64,000 nt of DNA from Actinomadura sp. J1-007. GTDB taxonomy: Bacteria > Actinomycetota > Actinomycetes > Streptosporangiales > Streptosporangiaceae. The notes under the pieces were generated by a model. It was not told the DNA's origin, ran no database searches, and worked only from the letters and a program-made list of their open reading frames with translations. Positions within the stretch are counted from its first letter, which is position 1; each line of letters opens with the position of its first letter. Positions 18,846 through 27,872 of this stretch are shown in pieces. The stretch covers positions 3,162,001 through 3,226,000 of the forward strand of contig NZ_WING01000001.1 of the NCBI RefSeq assembly GCF_009793335.1, given 5' to 3'. Made by a program: the position numbers and the translations under genes.

Positions 18846-20360
18846 TCAGTGGGGCAGGCGGGTACCGAGCCGGGGGTTTGCGGACTGGACGCCGAACGTG
18901 CGTGGGGACAGCCCTGTGGCGCCGCGTGTGGACAGGCCGCCGCGTCCGCCGCGTACGACCGTGACGGAGCCCGCGTCCCGGTTCTCGCCGGGCGCGCCGA
19001 CGGCGAGGTCGGCGTATCCGTCGCCGTTGTGGTCGAGCAGCGCGACCTGTGCGCCGAACAGGTCGTACGGCTCCGCGCCGCCGGGGATTCCGGGGCTGCT
19101 CTGGGAAATCGCCTGCGCGCCCCGTCCGGTGAGGCCGGCCGGGGAGCCGAAGAGGACGTACGCGCGTCCGGCGTCGGGCGCGCGGCCCACGTCGGCCTTG
19201 GGAACGCCCACGGCGAGATCGGCGCGGCCGTCGCGGTTGGCGTCGCCGACGGCGAGGGCGGCTCCGAAGTCGTCCTCGTTGACGCCCTGGCCGGGGACGC
19301 CCGCCGTTGACCGGTCGATCGTGGACGGGCGTCCGAGCCCGAGGAACGAGCCGGGGTAGACCGTGACGCGCCCTCCGGTGGAAGGACGGTCGTAGGAGTC
19401 GCCGACGGCCACGTCCGCGCGGCGGTCACCGTTGAAGTCGCCGACGGCGAGCGCGTGGACGGTCGTGTAGACGGTGGGGCCCTTGGCGAACCGCCCTCCG
19501 GCCGTCCCGGTGAACAGCGTGAAGCCGCGCCGATGTCCGACCTCCGGATCGTCGAAGTCGTACCAGCCGTAGACGACGTCACCGCGCCCGTCCCCGTTCA
19601 CGTCGCCGGACGCCACCCAGGACTCGTTGACGTCCCGCGCAGAACGGATCCCGGCACCGCTGGTGGCGGGGGGCTTGGTGCCGGTCTCGGCGCGCGTTCC
19701 GAAGCGGGTTCCGGGGCGGGGCTCGGAGCGCGTTCCGGAGCGGGTTTCGGAGCGCGTTCCGGAGCTGGTTCCGGTGTGGAAGGAGAGCCAGGTGAACGTG
19801 CTCGTTCCGGGGGTGGTGACGATGAGTTCCGGCGTGCCGTCGCCCTCGATGTCGCCTGCCGTGAGGGACTCGCCGAAGCGGTGGCGGGCGCCCGGCGTGC
19901 GGGACTCGCCGTACGCGGTGGCGGAGCGCAGGCCGGAGCGCGAGCCCCACAGGATCGTGACGCCGCCCGCGTCGGCCCGTCCGCCCGCGTCCTCGCCGGG
20001 CGCGCCCACCGCGAGGTCGGCGTACCCGTCCCGGTTGAAGTCGGCGGACGCGAGGCTGGAGCCGAAGCGGTCGCCGGGCTCGGCCGCGCCGGGCACGGCC
20101 TTCGACGTCTGGCTGACGACCTGCCTGGTTCCGAAGCCGGACCCGGTCCCGTACGCGACGCTGACGAAACCGGCGGCGCGCTTCCCGGCGGCCGTACCGT
20201 CCGGGCTGCCGATGGCCAGGTCGCGCCGCCCGTCGCCGTTGAAGTCGTACGGCCCGGCGACGGCCCTGGCCCCAGCGCGAGCCGGAACGGTCCAGAGCCC
20301 GGCCAGCGCCATGGCCGTCCCCGCGCCGAGCGCGACGGCCCGGGTCCCCCGAGAACGCAC
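18846..20360 (-). CDS. Secreted FG-GAP repeat (integrin-alpha-like beta-propeller) protein 2
   Basis: This 504-residue paralogue of the preceding protein has the same layout: a signal peptide (GTRAVALGAGTAMALAGLWT, ending near ARAGARA) and calcium-loop blades DFNGDGRRDLAIGSP, DFNRDGYADLAVGAP, DVNGDGRGDVVYGWY, DANRDGRADLAVGVP and DHNGDGYADLAVGAP. In the middle (about 190-230) it has a Thr/Arg/Ser-rich stretch of RSETRSGTRSEPRPGTR type encoded by a 12-bp repeat, absent from protein 1. The GTG start has GGAGGTGG upstream. Tandem duplication followed by repeat gain is likely. Confidence 0.85.
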   Translation of the reverse strand: MRSRGTRAVALGAGTAMALAGLWTVPARAGARAVAGPYDFNGDGRRDLAIGSPDGTAAGKRAAGFVSVAYGTGSGFGTRQVVSQTSKAVPGAAEPGDRFGSSLASADFNRDGYADLAVGAPGEDAGGRADAGGVTILWGSRSGLRSATAYGESRTPGARHRFGESLTAGDIEGDGTPELIVTTPGTSTFTWLSFHTGTSSGTRSETRSGTRSEPRPGTRFGTRAETGTKPPATSGAGIRSARDVNESWVASGDVNGDGRGDVVYGWYDFDDPEVGHRRGFTLFTGTAGGRFAKGPTVYTTVHALAVGDFNGDRRADVAVGDSYDRPSTGGRVTVYPGSFLGLGRPSTIDRSTAGVPGQGVNEDDFGAALAVGDANRDGRADLAVGVPKADVGRAPDAGRAYVLFGSPAGLTGRGAQAISQSSPGIPGGAEPYDLFGAQVALLDHNGDGYADLAVGAPGENRDAGSVTVVRGGRGGLSTRGATGLSPRTFGVQSANPRLGTRLPH

Positions 20361-20674
20361 AGTGCCACCTCCACGCGCCTCTATGGCACGCCACGTCCAA
20401 TAAGTCGGGACGGCACGTTACCCTCGGTAAGCGTCTTCTTATCGACCGTGATGCGTCCCACAATCGGGACGGCACGCCGGTCGCGCGGGCGAAGTAAAGC
20501 CTGGTCAACGAGGTGACAACGGATCAACGAGGGCCGGGCGCGCGGGCCCCGGGGCGTCCGGCCCGGCCTGCCAGGATGATCCACATCACGGCTGAGGCGC
20601 TGGTCACAGCCACGTCGAGTCATCGGCAAACCGACGTGGCGACACGTCGATTTGTCGACAAACAAGCTCCGGGC
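20361..20674. other. 314-bp spacer with inverted repeats
   Basis: This lies between the FG-GAP 2 start and the histidine kinase stop. It holds TTACCCTCGGTAA (20418-20430, inverted repeat), two copies of TCGGGACGGCACG 58 bp apart (near 20404 and 20463), a hairpin CGACGTG-GCGA-CACGTCG (20632-20649) and the perfect palindrome TTTGTCGACAAA (20651-20662). The last two may end the kinase transcript. The first two sit where an FG-GAP 2 operator would be. No gene is seen. Confidence 0.45.
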
Positions 20675-21799
20675 TCACGCCGTCAGGGCGAGCAGCGGCA
20701 GGTGGACCTCGAACCGGCAGCCGGGACCCGCGTTGGCCACGCCGATCTCCCCCGCGTGCGCCTCGACGATGCCGCGCGCGATCGCGAGCCCCAGCCCGGC
20801 CCCGCCCCCGGGCGTACGGGCCGTCTCGCCCCGGAACGCCACGTCGAAGACCCGCGGCAGGTCGTCCTCGGGGATCCCGCCGCACGCGTCGGCGACCGTC
20901 ACGCGCGCCCGGCCGTCCCGCACGTCCCCGATGATTTCGACAGTGCCGTCCGCCGGGGTGTGCCGGATCGCGTTCACGACGAGGTTGCGCAGAGCGCGGC
21001 CCAGCTCGGCGGTGTCGACCTGGACGGGCAGCCCCTCGCGTACGTCCCCGCGCAGCCGCACGCCCTTGGCGCGCGCCAGCGCCTCGGCGCCCGCGACCGC
21101 CTCGGCGACCAGGTCGGCGAGGCCGACGCGCCGCCGCGACAGCCGCAGCGCGCCCGCGTGGATGCGCGACAGCTCGAACAGGTCGTCCACCATCTCGGTG
21201 AGCCGTTCGACCTCGACGCGGATGCGGGAGTGGTAGCGGTGGACGGTTTCGGGGTCGGCCACCACCTCGTCCTCCAGCGCCTCGGCCATCGCGCGGAGCC
21301 CGGCGAGCGGCGTGCGCAGGTCGTGGCTCACCCACGCGACCAGCTCGCGGCGCGACGCCTCCAGGGCCTGCTCGCGCCGGTGCGCCTCGGCGAGCCGCTG
21401 GTAGGCGGCATCCAGCTCGCGCGACAGCTCGGCGAGCTCGGCCGGGAGCCGTACCTCCGGCGGCTCGAACCGCCCGGCGCGCACGGCCTCGACCAGCACC
21501 CGGTTGGCGGCGACGAGCCGGCGCCCGAGCAGCACCGACACCGCCATCGCGACGAGCCCGGCGGCGGTCACGACGGCCAGCACCACCGCCCGGTCGTGGT
21601 CGTTCAGCAGCATCATGAACGAGATCACCAGGATCCCGGAGATCGTCGCCAGTACGGTCGCCGCGCCGACGACGACGAGCTGCGTCGCGACCGACCGTCC
21701 GCGCAGCACGTACAGCAGCCCGAGCGCCACCCCGGCCACGATCAGCGCGGCGAGCGCCGCATAGAACCCGACCCAGAGCAGATCCTCAAAAGGAATCAC
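20675..21799 (-). CDS. Membrane sensor histidine kinase
   Basis: This is the sensor of the adjacent two-component pair. Residues 1-90 hold three TM segments with almost no extracytoplasmic domain, so it may sense within the membrane. A HAMP-like linker leads to the HisKA helix with the phosphoaccepting His in WVSHDLRTPLAGLRAM. The HATPase domain has N box LRNLVVNAIRHTP, G1 VADACGGIP and G2 GGGAGLGLAIARG. The length is 374 residues. GTG at 21799 overlaps the TGA of the regulator gene (GTGA), so the two are translationally coupled. The signal is unknown. Confidence 0.9.
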   Translation of the reverse strand: MIPFEDLLWVGFYAALAALIVAGVALGLLYVLRGRSVATQLVVVGAATVLATISGILVISFMMLLNDHDRAVVLAVVTAAGLVAMAVSVLLGRRLVAANRVLVEAVRAGRFEPPEVRLPAELAELSRELDAAYQRLAEAHRREQALEASRRELVAWVSHDLRTPLAGLRAMAEALEDEVVADPETVHRYHSRIRVEVERLTEMVDDLFELSRIHAGALRLSRRRVGLADLVAEAVAGAEALARAKGVRLRGDVREGLPVQVDTAELGRALRNLVVNAIRHTPADGTVEIIGDVRDGRARVTVADACGGIPEDDLPRVFDVAFRGETARTPGGGAGLGLAIARGIVEAHAGEIGVANAGPGCRFEVHLPLLALTA

Positions 21800-23214
21800 G
21801 CCAATGCCCCGTTCACCGGACGAAACGTGCCGAGGGGAGGCCCGGCGGAAGGCGACCCGGCGGACGGAGGCGCAACGGGAGGGACGGACGGAAGCCCGGA
21901 CGAAGGCGCGACGGGCGGCGCAGACGGAAGGGCGAACGAAGGCCCGGCGGGCGAACCGGAGGAAGGCTCGGCGGGAGGGGCGGACGAACGCCTGGCGGAG
22001 GGCGCAGCGGAATGCTCGGTCGGAGGGGGCCCGGCGGAAAGCCCGGCCGGAGGAACGGCGGGCGGGGCAGCGGAAGGCGCGGCCGAAGGCGACCCGGCGG
22101 ACGGATGCGCAACGGGAGGGGCGGACGGAAGCCCAGACGGAGGCGCGGCCGAATGCGCGGTCGGAGGCCCGGCGGGCGGCCCGGCGGAAGGTGCGGCGGA
22201 AGGTGCGGCGGAAGGTGCGGCGGAAGGTGCGGCGGAAGGTGCGGCGGGCGGGACGCCTGGAGGAACGGCGGGCGCGACGTCCGCAGGGGCAGGGGGCGGG
22301 ACGTCTGCAGGGGCGGCAGGCGGGACGCCCGGAGGGGCGGCGGGCGGGACGCCCGGAGGGGCGGCGGGCGGGACGTCCGGAGGGGCGGCAGGCGCGACGT
22401 CCGCAGGGGCGGACGGAGGCTCGGCCGGAGGGGCAGAGGGCGGGACGGCCGGCGGGGCGGACGGAGGAGCGGACGGTGGCTCGGTCGGCGGGGCGGATGG
22501 AGGCTCGGTCGCTCGGGTGGTTGCGGGCTCGTAGCGGTAGCCGATGCCCCAGACGGTGACGATGCGGCGGGGGGTGGTGGGGTCGGCCTCGATCTTCTCG
22601 CGGAGGCGGCGGACGTGGACGGTCACGGTGGACGAGTCGCCGAACGTCCAGCCCCACACGCGTTCGAGCAGCTCGTCGCGCGTGAACGCCTGCCTCGGGT
22701 GGCGCAGCAGGAACGCCAGCAGGTCGAACTCGCGGGAGGTAAGGGCGAGCAGCCCGCCGCGCAGGGTCGCCTCGTGCGCGGCGACGTCCACGGTGAGGTC
22801 GCCGTCGCGGAACGGGCCCCCGACCGGTGGCGGGACGCCGCGCGAGCGGCGCAGCACCGAGCGCACCCGCAGTGCCAGCTCGCGCGGGCTGAACGGCTTG
22901 GTGACGTAGTCGTCCGCGCCGGTCTCCAGCCCGATCAGCCGGTCGGTCTCGGCGCCGAGCGCGGTCAGCATGACGATCGGGACGGACGACGACTCGCGGA
23001 GCCTGCGGCACACGTCCAGGCCGTCCATGCCGGGCAGCATCAGGTCGAGGACGACCAGGTCGGGCGGGTCGTCCAGGGCCTTGCGCAGCGCCTGGCGTCC
23101 GTCGGCGACGCACTCCACGCGGTGGCCGTCGCGGGCGAGGTACCGGGCGACGACCTCGGCGACGGTCGGATCGTCGTCGACCACGAGGACGCGGCCCGCC
23201 GGCTGTGACATCAC
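21796..23214 (-). CDS. OmpR-family response regulator with 240-residue Pro/Ala/Ser tail
   Basis: Residues 1-125 are a receiver domain with the acidic pair D14/D15, phosphoacceptor D57 (VVLDLMLPGMDGL), T84 and K106 (DDYVTKPFSP). Residues 133-230 are an OmpR/PhoB winged helix ending in TVWGIGYRYEP. Normal family members stop there. This one runs on to residue 472 in Pro/Ala/Ser/Gly repeats of the kinds APSAAPSA and PPGVPPAAPPG, encoded by 12- and 24-bp tandem repeats. The frame stays open to the GTGA overlap with the kinase, so the tail is probably translated. GTG at 23214 lies 6 nt after TAACGT (leaderless). Targets are unknown. Confidence 0.88.
   Translation of the reverse strand: MMSQPAGRVLVVDDDPTVAEVVARYLARDGHRVECVADGRQALRKALDDPPDLVVLDLMLPGMDGLDVCRRLRESSSVPIVMLTALGAETDRLIGLETGADDYVTKPFSPRELALRVRSVLRRSRGVPPPVGGPFRDGDLTVDVAAHEATLRGGLLALTSREFDLLAFLLRHPRQAFTRDELLERVWGWTFGDSSTVTVHVRRLREKIEADPTTPRRIVTVWGIGYRYEPATTRATEPPSAPPTEPPSAPPSAPPAVPPSAPPAEPPSAPADVAPAAPPDVPPAAPPGVPPAAPPGVPPAAPADVPPPAPADVAPAVPPGVPPAAPSAAPSAAPSAAPSAAPSAGPPAGPPTAHSAAPPSGLPSAPPVAHPSAGSPSAAPSAAPPAVPPAGLSAGPPPTEHSAAPSARRSSAPPAEPSSGSPAGPSFALPSAPPVAPSSGLPSVPPVAPPSAGSPSAGPPLGTFRPVNGALA
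21830..22520 (-). repeat. In-gene minisatellite encoding the regulator tail
   Basis: These GC-rich in-frame tandem repeats include five copies of a 12-bp unit CGGCGGAAGGTG (22192-22250) and copies of a 24-bp unit beginning GGGACGCCCGGAGGGG (from 22322). All periods are multiples of three, as expected if the frame is under selection. Confidence 0.75.
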
Positions 23215-23220
23215 GGCATC

Positions 23221-23226
23221 ACGTTA
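23221..23226 (-). promoter_or_regulatory. -10 hexamer of leaderless response-regulator promoter
   Basis: TAACGT on the minus strand lies 6 nt before GTG at 23214. Confidence 0.45.
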
Positions 23227-23312
23227 TGTGCGCCGACGACCTGGCGGCACACACGTCATGACTCCGTAAGATCCGGCTTCTCCCTGGGAGGAACGGTCGC
23301 TTTAATGGACCG

Positions 23313-24098
23313 ATGTCCCGTTCTCGCACCGCCTCCTCGCCGGGCGCGGTCATCGTCCTGATCCTCCTCGGCGGCGCCCTCGCCACCGGGGCCACGATCG
23401 TCGTGACGTTCTTCCGCATCTACGAATCGGATCTGCTGCTGGACTTCCGGCAGTCGACGGCGCTGTTCGTGCTCGAATGCCTGCTCGCCGGGCTGCTCAC
23501 CGCGGCGCCGGCGATCTTCACGCGTCCGCGCGGGCCGCTCGGCGCGATCGCCGCGGCGGTGTCGGCGTACGTGGCGATGCTGGTCGGCGTACGCATCGGC
23601 GTCCTGCTCTACATGGTGGTCATGGACCACACGATGCCGGACGGGTTCGTCGGCGACGTGCTGACGGCCCGTCCCGACTGGTGGATGCTCCTCGCGCCCG
23701 TCGCCGCGGGCGGGCTGCTCGGCCTGCGCACCCTGATGGCGAGCGGTTCGACGCAGCCGCGCGGGAACGCCGCCCCGTTCGGCGGCCCGCAGCCGGGACA
23801 GCCCCAGCCGTTCGGCGCGCCCCAGCCGTTCGGCGCACCGCAGCCGTACGGAGCGGGCCAGCCCGGCCAGCCGGGGCAGCCGCAGCCGTACGGTGCGCCG
23901 CAGCCGGGCCAGCCGTACGGGCCAGGCCAGCCGGGGCAGCCGTACCCCGGCCAGACCGCGCCTCCGCCCATGGGCGCGCCCGGCCAGCCGTACGGCCAGG
24001 GGCAGCCTCCGGCCGGGCAGCCGTACCCGGGAGCGCCCCAGCCCTACCCGGGCCAGCCCGGCGCGCCCGACCAGCCGTACGGCCAGCGCAACGCCTGA
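23313..24098 (+). CDS. Membrane protein with Gln/Pro/Tyr/Gly repeat tail
   Basis: This 261-residue protein has four predicted TM segments in residues 10-150 ([40 protein letters not shown] and so on). Its roughly 110-residue cytoplasmic tail is made of QPYGxPQPGQ and GQPYPG units. Such tails are common on actinobacterial membrane proteins of unknown role and may mediate multivalent contacts. TTTAAT lies 6 nt before the ATG, a possible leaderless promoter that fits the consensus less well. It is divergent from the two-component operon. Confidence 0.75.
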   Translation: MSRSRTASSPGAVIVLILLGGALATGATIVVTFFRIYESDLLLDFRQSTALFVLECLLAGLLTAAPAIFTRPRGPLGAIAAAVSAYVAMLVGVRIGVLLYMVVMDHTMPDGFVGDVLTARPDWWMLLAPVAAGGLLGLRTLMASGSTQPRGNAAPFGGPQPGQPQPFGAPQPFGAPQPYGAGQPGQPGQPQPYGAPQPGQPYGPGQPGQPYPGQTAPPPMGAPGQPYGQGQPPAGQPYPGAPQPYPGQPGAPDQPYGQRNA

Positions 24099-24099
24099 C

Positions 24100-24400
24100 C
24101 CGCACCGAACACCACCCGCCCCGGCACCTCCCAGCCCAACGGCGTCCGACTCAACGGCCTCTGATGCAGCGACTTCCGATCGAACGGCCCCCGGCCCGGC
24201 GACTTCGAGTCGTTCAACCGCCGTCCGGTTGAACGACTCGCGACCCAACGGCCTCCGGCCCAACCACTCCCCGCCCGGCGACTGCCAGTCAAACGCCGTC
24301 CCGTTGAACGACTCCCGACCCGACGGCGTCCGGCCCGACGGCTCGCGGCCCGACGGCTCGCGGCTCAACGGCTCGCGGCCCGACGGTCCCTCGGACCGTG
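24100..24400. repeat. Degenerate 15-18 bp repeat spacer
   Basis: The spacer is composed of imperfect units such as CGGCCCGACGGCTCG (three and a half copies at 24336-24387) and related GAACGACTC/CAACGGCCTC words. I see no gene in 24099-24535 apart from the promoter of the next small gene. Confidence 0.55.
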
Positions 24401-24522
24401 GAACGGCAGCTTGGAGGGGGGTGGGGTCAGGGGTGGCCTCAGGGTTCGGTCCGTCCGGAGGCGGAGGCTGGGGCAGGGGCGGGGTCCTCCCGCAGGGTGA
24501 TGACGATCGTCGGCGGAACGCA

Positions 24523-24528
24523 TAGCGT
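24523..24528 (+). promoter_or_regulatory. -10 hexamer of leaderless small membrane protein gene
   Basis: TAGCGT lies 7 nt before the ATG at 24536. It supports that ATG over the longer in-frame extension upstream. Confidence 0.45.
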
Positions 24529-24535
24529 GTGGGCC

Positions 24536-24706
24536 ATGGGACGGACAATCCTGACAATCGTCGGCGTCGTACTCGCACTGTGGCTGGTCGTGACCGTCAT
24601 CGGCGCGATCTTCTCGATGCTGAAGCTGTTCTTCTTCATCGGCCTGATCGCGGTGGTGGTCATGCTGGTCGTGAGCCTGATCTCCAAGTCTGCCAAAAAG
24701 GGGTAG
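24536..24706 (+). CDS. Small two-helix membrane protein (56 residues)
   Basis: This short protein consists of two hydrophobic helices (TILTIVGVVLALWLVVTVIG and FFFIGLIAVVVMLVVSLIS) with a basic end (KSAKKG). The function is unknown. The start at 24536 is set by TAGCGT 7 nt upstream. An in-frame extension upstream runs through repeat DNA and is not credible. Confidence 0.7.
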   Translation: MGRTILTIVGVVLALWLVVTVIGAIFSMLKLFFFIGLIAVVVMLVVSLISKSAKKG

Positions 24707-24793
24707 AACCAACCCGCCCCGCCTCTTGCCCGGGGCCGCCGGTGACCGCATGATGCCGAGACAGCAGGCGGTCATCGGCGAAAGGGGCCAACC

Positions 24794-26356
24794 GTGCCGG
24801 GCCTGACCAGGGTGCTGCGCGACCGCGCGGAGCGGCATCCGGACCGCGTCGCGTTCGTCGCGGGCGACACCGCGATCACCTACCGCGACTTCGACCGGCG
24901 CGCCGACCAGGCCGCGGCGGCGCTCGCGGCGGCGGGCGTCGGCCACGGCGACCGGGTCGCCATCCTCGACAAGAACTCCCTGGAGTACGCCGAGCAGCTC
25001 TTCGGGGCCGCACGGATCGGGGCCGTCCAGGTCCCCGTCAACTACCGCCTCGCGCCCGACGAGGTCGCCTACATCGTCAACAACGCGCAGGCGAGGGTCT
25101 TCCTGGTCGGCCCCGAGTTCGTGCCGGTGCTCGACGCGATCGCCGGGAAGCTGGAGCACACCGCCCACCTGATCGTGATCGGCGGCGAGGGCCATGCGTA
25201 CCGCGACTACGCGGAGTGGCTCGCGCCGCACGAGGGCGCGCCGCGCCTCGACGACGACGCGTTCGACACCTCGGACGTCTTCGTGCAGCTCTACTCGTCC
25301 GGGACGACGGGGCTGCCGAAGGGCGTGATGCTGACACACGACAACTTCGCGTCGGTACTGCCGCTGACGAACGACCGGTGGGGCCTCACCGCCGAGTCGG
25401 TGCTGATGGTCGCGATGCCGATGTACCACGTCGCGGGGAACGCGCTCACGGTCTGCGTGGTGTTCGACGGGATCACCGGCGTGATCACGCGCGAGCCCGA
25501 CCCGGTCGCGATCGCGCGGGAGATCGAACGGCACCGCGTCACGCACACCTTCCTCGTTCCGGCGCTGCTCCAGTTCATGCGGCTGGTCCCCGAGGTCGCC
25601 GAGGCCGACATGTCGAGCCTGCGGCTGCTGCTGTACGGCGCGTCGCCGATCAGCGAGGACGTGCTGCGCGGCGCGATGGAGATGCTGCCGGGCACCGGGT
25701 TCATGCAGGTGTACGGGCTGACGGAGACGACGGGCGCGATCACCATGCTGCCGGTCGAGGACCACGACCCCGACGGGCCGAACGCACACCGGATCCGGAG
25801 CGCGGGCCTGCCCAACCCGTCCTGCGCGCTGCGGATCGCCGACCCGGCCACGCTGGACGAGCTGCCCGCGGGCGAGGTCGGGGAGATCCTCTGCCGTACG
25901 CCGCAGAACATGAAGGGCTACTGGGGGATGCCGGACGCGACCGCGTCGGCGCTGCTGCCGGGCGGCTGGTTCCGTACGGGCGACGCCGGCTACCTCGACG
26001 AGGACGGCTACCTCTACATCCACGACCGGGTCAAGGACATGATCATCTCCGGTGGGGAGAACATCTACCCCGCCGAGGTCGAGAACGTCCTGATGGACCA
26101 TCCCGCGGTCACCGACTGCGCCGTGATCGGCGTCCCGGACGACCGCTGGGGCGAGACCCCGAAGGCGATCGTCGTACTGGCCGGGGACGTGTCCGACGCC
26201 GACCTGATCGGCTACTGCCGCGAACGCCTCGCCCACTTCAAATGCCCCACGTCCGTCGAACGCCGCGACGCGATCCCCCGCAACCCGACCGGCAAGATCC
26301 TCAAACGCGAGCTCCGCGCCCCGTACTGGCAAGGCGAGGACCGCGCCGTCCACTGA
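24794..26356 (+). CDS. Long-chain acyl-CoA synthetase / AMP-dependent ligase
   Basis: This 520-residue ANL-superfamily enzyme activates a carboxylic acid as acyl-AMP and then forms the CoA thioester. The phosphate-binding loop is YSSGTTGLPKGVM (about 175-187). The A5 motif is YGLTETTGAI and A7 is GWFRTGDAGYLDEDGYLYI. The hinge is DRVKDMIISGGENIYPAEVE and the catalytic lysine is in NPTGKILKREL. Acid chain length cannot be told; FadD-type long-chain is the usual assignment. The GTG start has AAAGGGG upstream. It is monocistronic and followed by a repeat spacer. Confidence 0.92.
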   Translation: MPGLTRVLRDRAERHPDRVAFVAGDTAITYRDFDRRADQAAAALAAAGVGHGDRVAILDKNSLEYAEQLFGAARIGAVQVPVNYRLAPDEVAYIVNNAQARVFLVGPEFVPVLDAIAGKLEHTAHLIVIGGEGHAYRDYAEWLAPHEGAPRLDDDAFDTSDVFVQLYSSGTTGLPKGVMLTHDNFASVLPLTNDRWGLTAESVLMVAMPMYHVAGNALTVCVVFDGITGVITREPDPVAIAREIERHRVTHTFLVPALLQFMRLVPEVAEADMSSLRLLLYGASPISEDVLRGAMEMLPGTGFMQVYGLTETTGAITMLPVEDHDPDGPNAHRIRSAGLPNPSCALRIADPATLDELPAGEVGEILCRTPQNMKGYWGMPDATASALLPGGWFRTGDAGYLDEDGYLYIHDRVKDMIISGGENIYPAEVENVLMDHPAVTDCAVIGVPDDRWGETPKAIVVLAGDVSDADLIGYCRERLAHFKCPTSVERRDAIPRNPTGKILKRELRAPYWQGEDRAVH

Positions 26357-26390
26357 CCCGAGCCGTCCGACCCCCGCCGCGCGCGGGACC

Positions 26391-26600
26391 AGCGGGCTGA
26401 GCCAGCGGAACGCGGTCGCCGAGCGAGGCCCGCGGGGATCCGACCCGCCGCGAGCAAGCCCAGCGGGCTGAGCCGACGGAACATGGTCGCCGAGCGAGGC
26501 CCGCAGGGATCCGACCCGCCGCGAGCGGGCCCAACGGGCTGAGCCCGCGGAACGCGGTCGCCGAGCGAGGCCCGCGGGACAGGACGGCGCGAGCCCGGCG
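26391..26600. repeat. 71-bp tandem repeat, three copies
   Basis: Copies start at 26391, 26462 and 26533, each beginning (A/C)GGGCTGAGCC-like and containing GGTCGCCGAGCGAGGCCCGC. The third copy diverges in its last 20 bp. They lie between convergent genes (acyl-CoA ligase and the nuclease-like gene). Confidence 0.88.
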
Positions 26601-26607
26601 GGACGGG

Positions 26608-27552
26608 TCAGCGGGACGGGTTGGCGGGCTGGTCGGTGATGGGCTCGGCGGGGCGGCGGAAGCGGATGACGGCCGTGAGGGGGCGGTGGTCGGACGCGGT
26701 GTCGGCACGTTCCGGGACGCCGCAGGAGACGCCCGCGGACTTGGACGCGAAGAGGTAGTCGGTCTTCTCGACGGCCTGGCCGCGGGCGTTCTGGAGGGTT
26801 CCCGAGCCGGTGCGGGCGGGGCCCGGGCCCTGGTCGCACTCGCCGTACGCCTGGTAGAGCGGGTCGAGCGACGGGCTCTCGGGGCGTTCGCCCAGGTCAC
26901 CGCCCAGGATGGCGCGCTCGGCTCCGGCCAGCTCGCCGGTGAGGCGCTTGACCTGCTTGGCGCGCCAGTCGCCGATCGGGTCGTCGTCCCAGCGCGGGGC
27001 GCTGAGCTGCGTGGCGCACACGCGGGCGTGCCAGCGGGCGACGTCGCCGCAGACGGCGACGCGCTCGTGGCGGGCCGGGGCGGGGAGCCGCACGTGCCGT
27101 ACGCCGGTCATCGGGGCCCTCGTGCCGAGCGCGACGCCCAGCCTGCCCTGGCCGTCCGTGCACGATCCGCCGGAGGGCGCGAACGCCCAGGTCCAGCCGC
27201 GCATGGACGGGACGTTCTTGAGGACGTTCACGTGTCCGGAGCAGACCTCCTGGAGGAACACGGCGGTCGCGTCGACCTTCCGGCCGCCGACCTCGATGCC
27301 GCGCATCCGCTGCGGGATGCGCTTGCCGAGCTCGGCGGGGGCGGCGCCGAGCGGGCAGCCGGCGAGGGCGTCCGCGCACACGTTCCAGGTCGTCGCGGTG
27401 ATCGTCGCGCCCGGGACGGCGCGGACGCCGTCGGCGTGGGCGGAACCGACGTCGGGCAGGCCCTCGATGGCCGCTCCGGCTCCGGCGACGGCGACCACCG
27501 CCGCGGCTCCGCAGACGGCGAACAGGGGGATCAGGGCGCGGGGGGCTCGCAC
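26608..27552 (-). CDS. Secreted endonuclease/exonuclease/phosphatase (EEP) family protein
   Basis: This 314-residue secreted protein has a signal peptide (ALIPLFAVCGAAAVVAVAGA, cleavage near GSAHADG) and an EEP fold. Landmarks are ATTWNVCADA, the metal-binding Glu in FLQEVCSGH, AILGGDLGERPES, KTDYLFAS and the catalytic DHR in TASDHRPLTAVI. The usual GDxN motif reads GDLG here, so the Asn is missing. It may be a degenerate nuclease or a phosphodiesterase with another substrate. Cysteine pairs suggest extracellular disulfides. GGAGA lies 4-5 nt before the GTG start. Confidence 0.8.
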   Translation of the reverse strand: MRAPRALIPLFAVCGAAAVVAVAGAGAAIEGLPDVGSAHADGVRAVPGATITATTWNVCADALAGCPLGAAPAELGKRIPQRMRGIEVGGRKVDATAVFLQEVCSGHVNVLKNVPSMRGWTWAFAPSGGSCTDGQGRLGVALGTRAPMTGVRHVRLPAPARHERVAVCGDVARWHARVCATQLSAPRWDDDPIGDWRAKQVKRLTGELAGAERAILGGDLGERPESPSLDPLYQAYGECDQGPGPARTGSGTLQNARGQAVEKTDYLFASKSAGVSCGVPERADTASDHRPLTAVIRFRRPAEPITDQPANPSR

Positions 27553-27872
27553 ACGTTCTCCAGGACAGGGATCAGCGGGGATGATCCCCGAAATCTCACC
27601 ACATCAAGATCGCTTCCGCCAGCCGTTCGCGACCGTCCGATCACGCTGGGGCGACCTGTTTCGGTCGAGCCTTCCCGCCGCGCGGCGGACGGGCCACCGC
27701 CGAAACCCGTCCGACATGCGAGAACCGCCGAAAGCCCCGCCACCGCGGCCTTCAACGGACATCTGAAAGCGCCGGAAAATACTTCCGCGACCGGGCCAAT
27801 CAGAAGGCGTCGGCCCGTCGGGTAAGCGAGCGAGAACGCGGCGAACGGGCCCGGCGGAGCATTCTCCCCACC
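27553..27872. other. 320-bp spacer upstream of EEP gene
   Basis: This should hold the EEP promoter. I see no clear -10/-35 pair, no conserved ORF and no repeat in it. Composition is slightly less GC-rich than the surroundings. Confidence 0.3.

Noticed and set aside
26391..26600. The 71-bp repeats as a CRISPR array or insertion-sequence remnant
   Set aside because: The repeats are head-to-tail without spacers, only three copies occur, and there are no cas genes, transposase or terminal inverted repeats.
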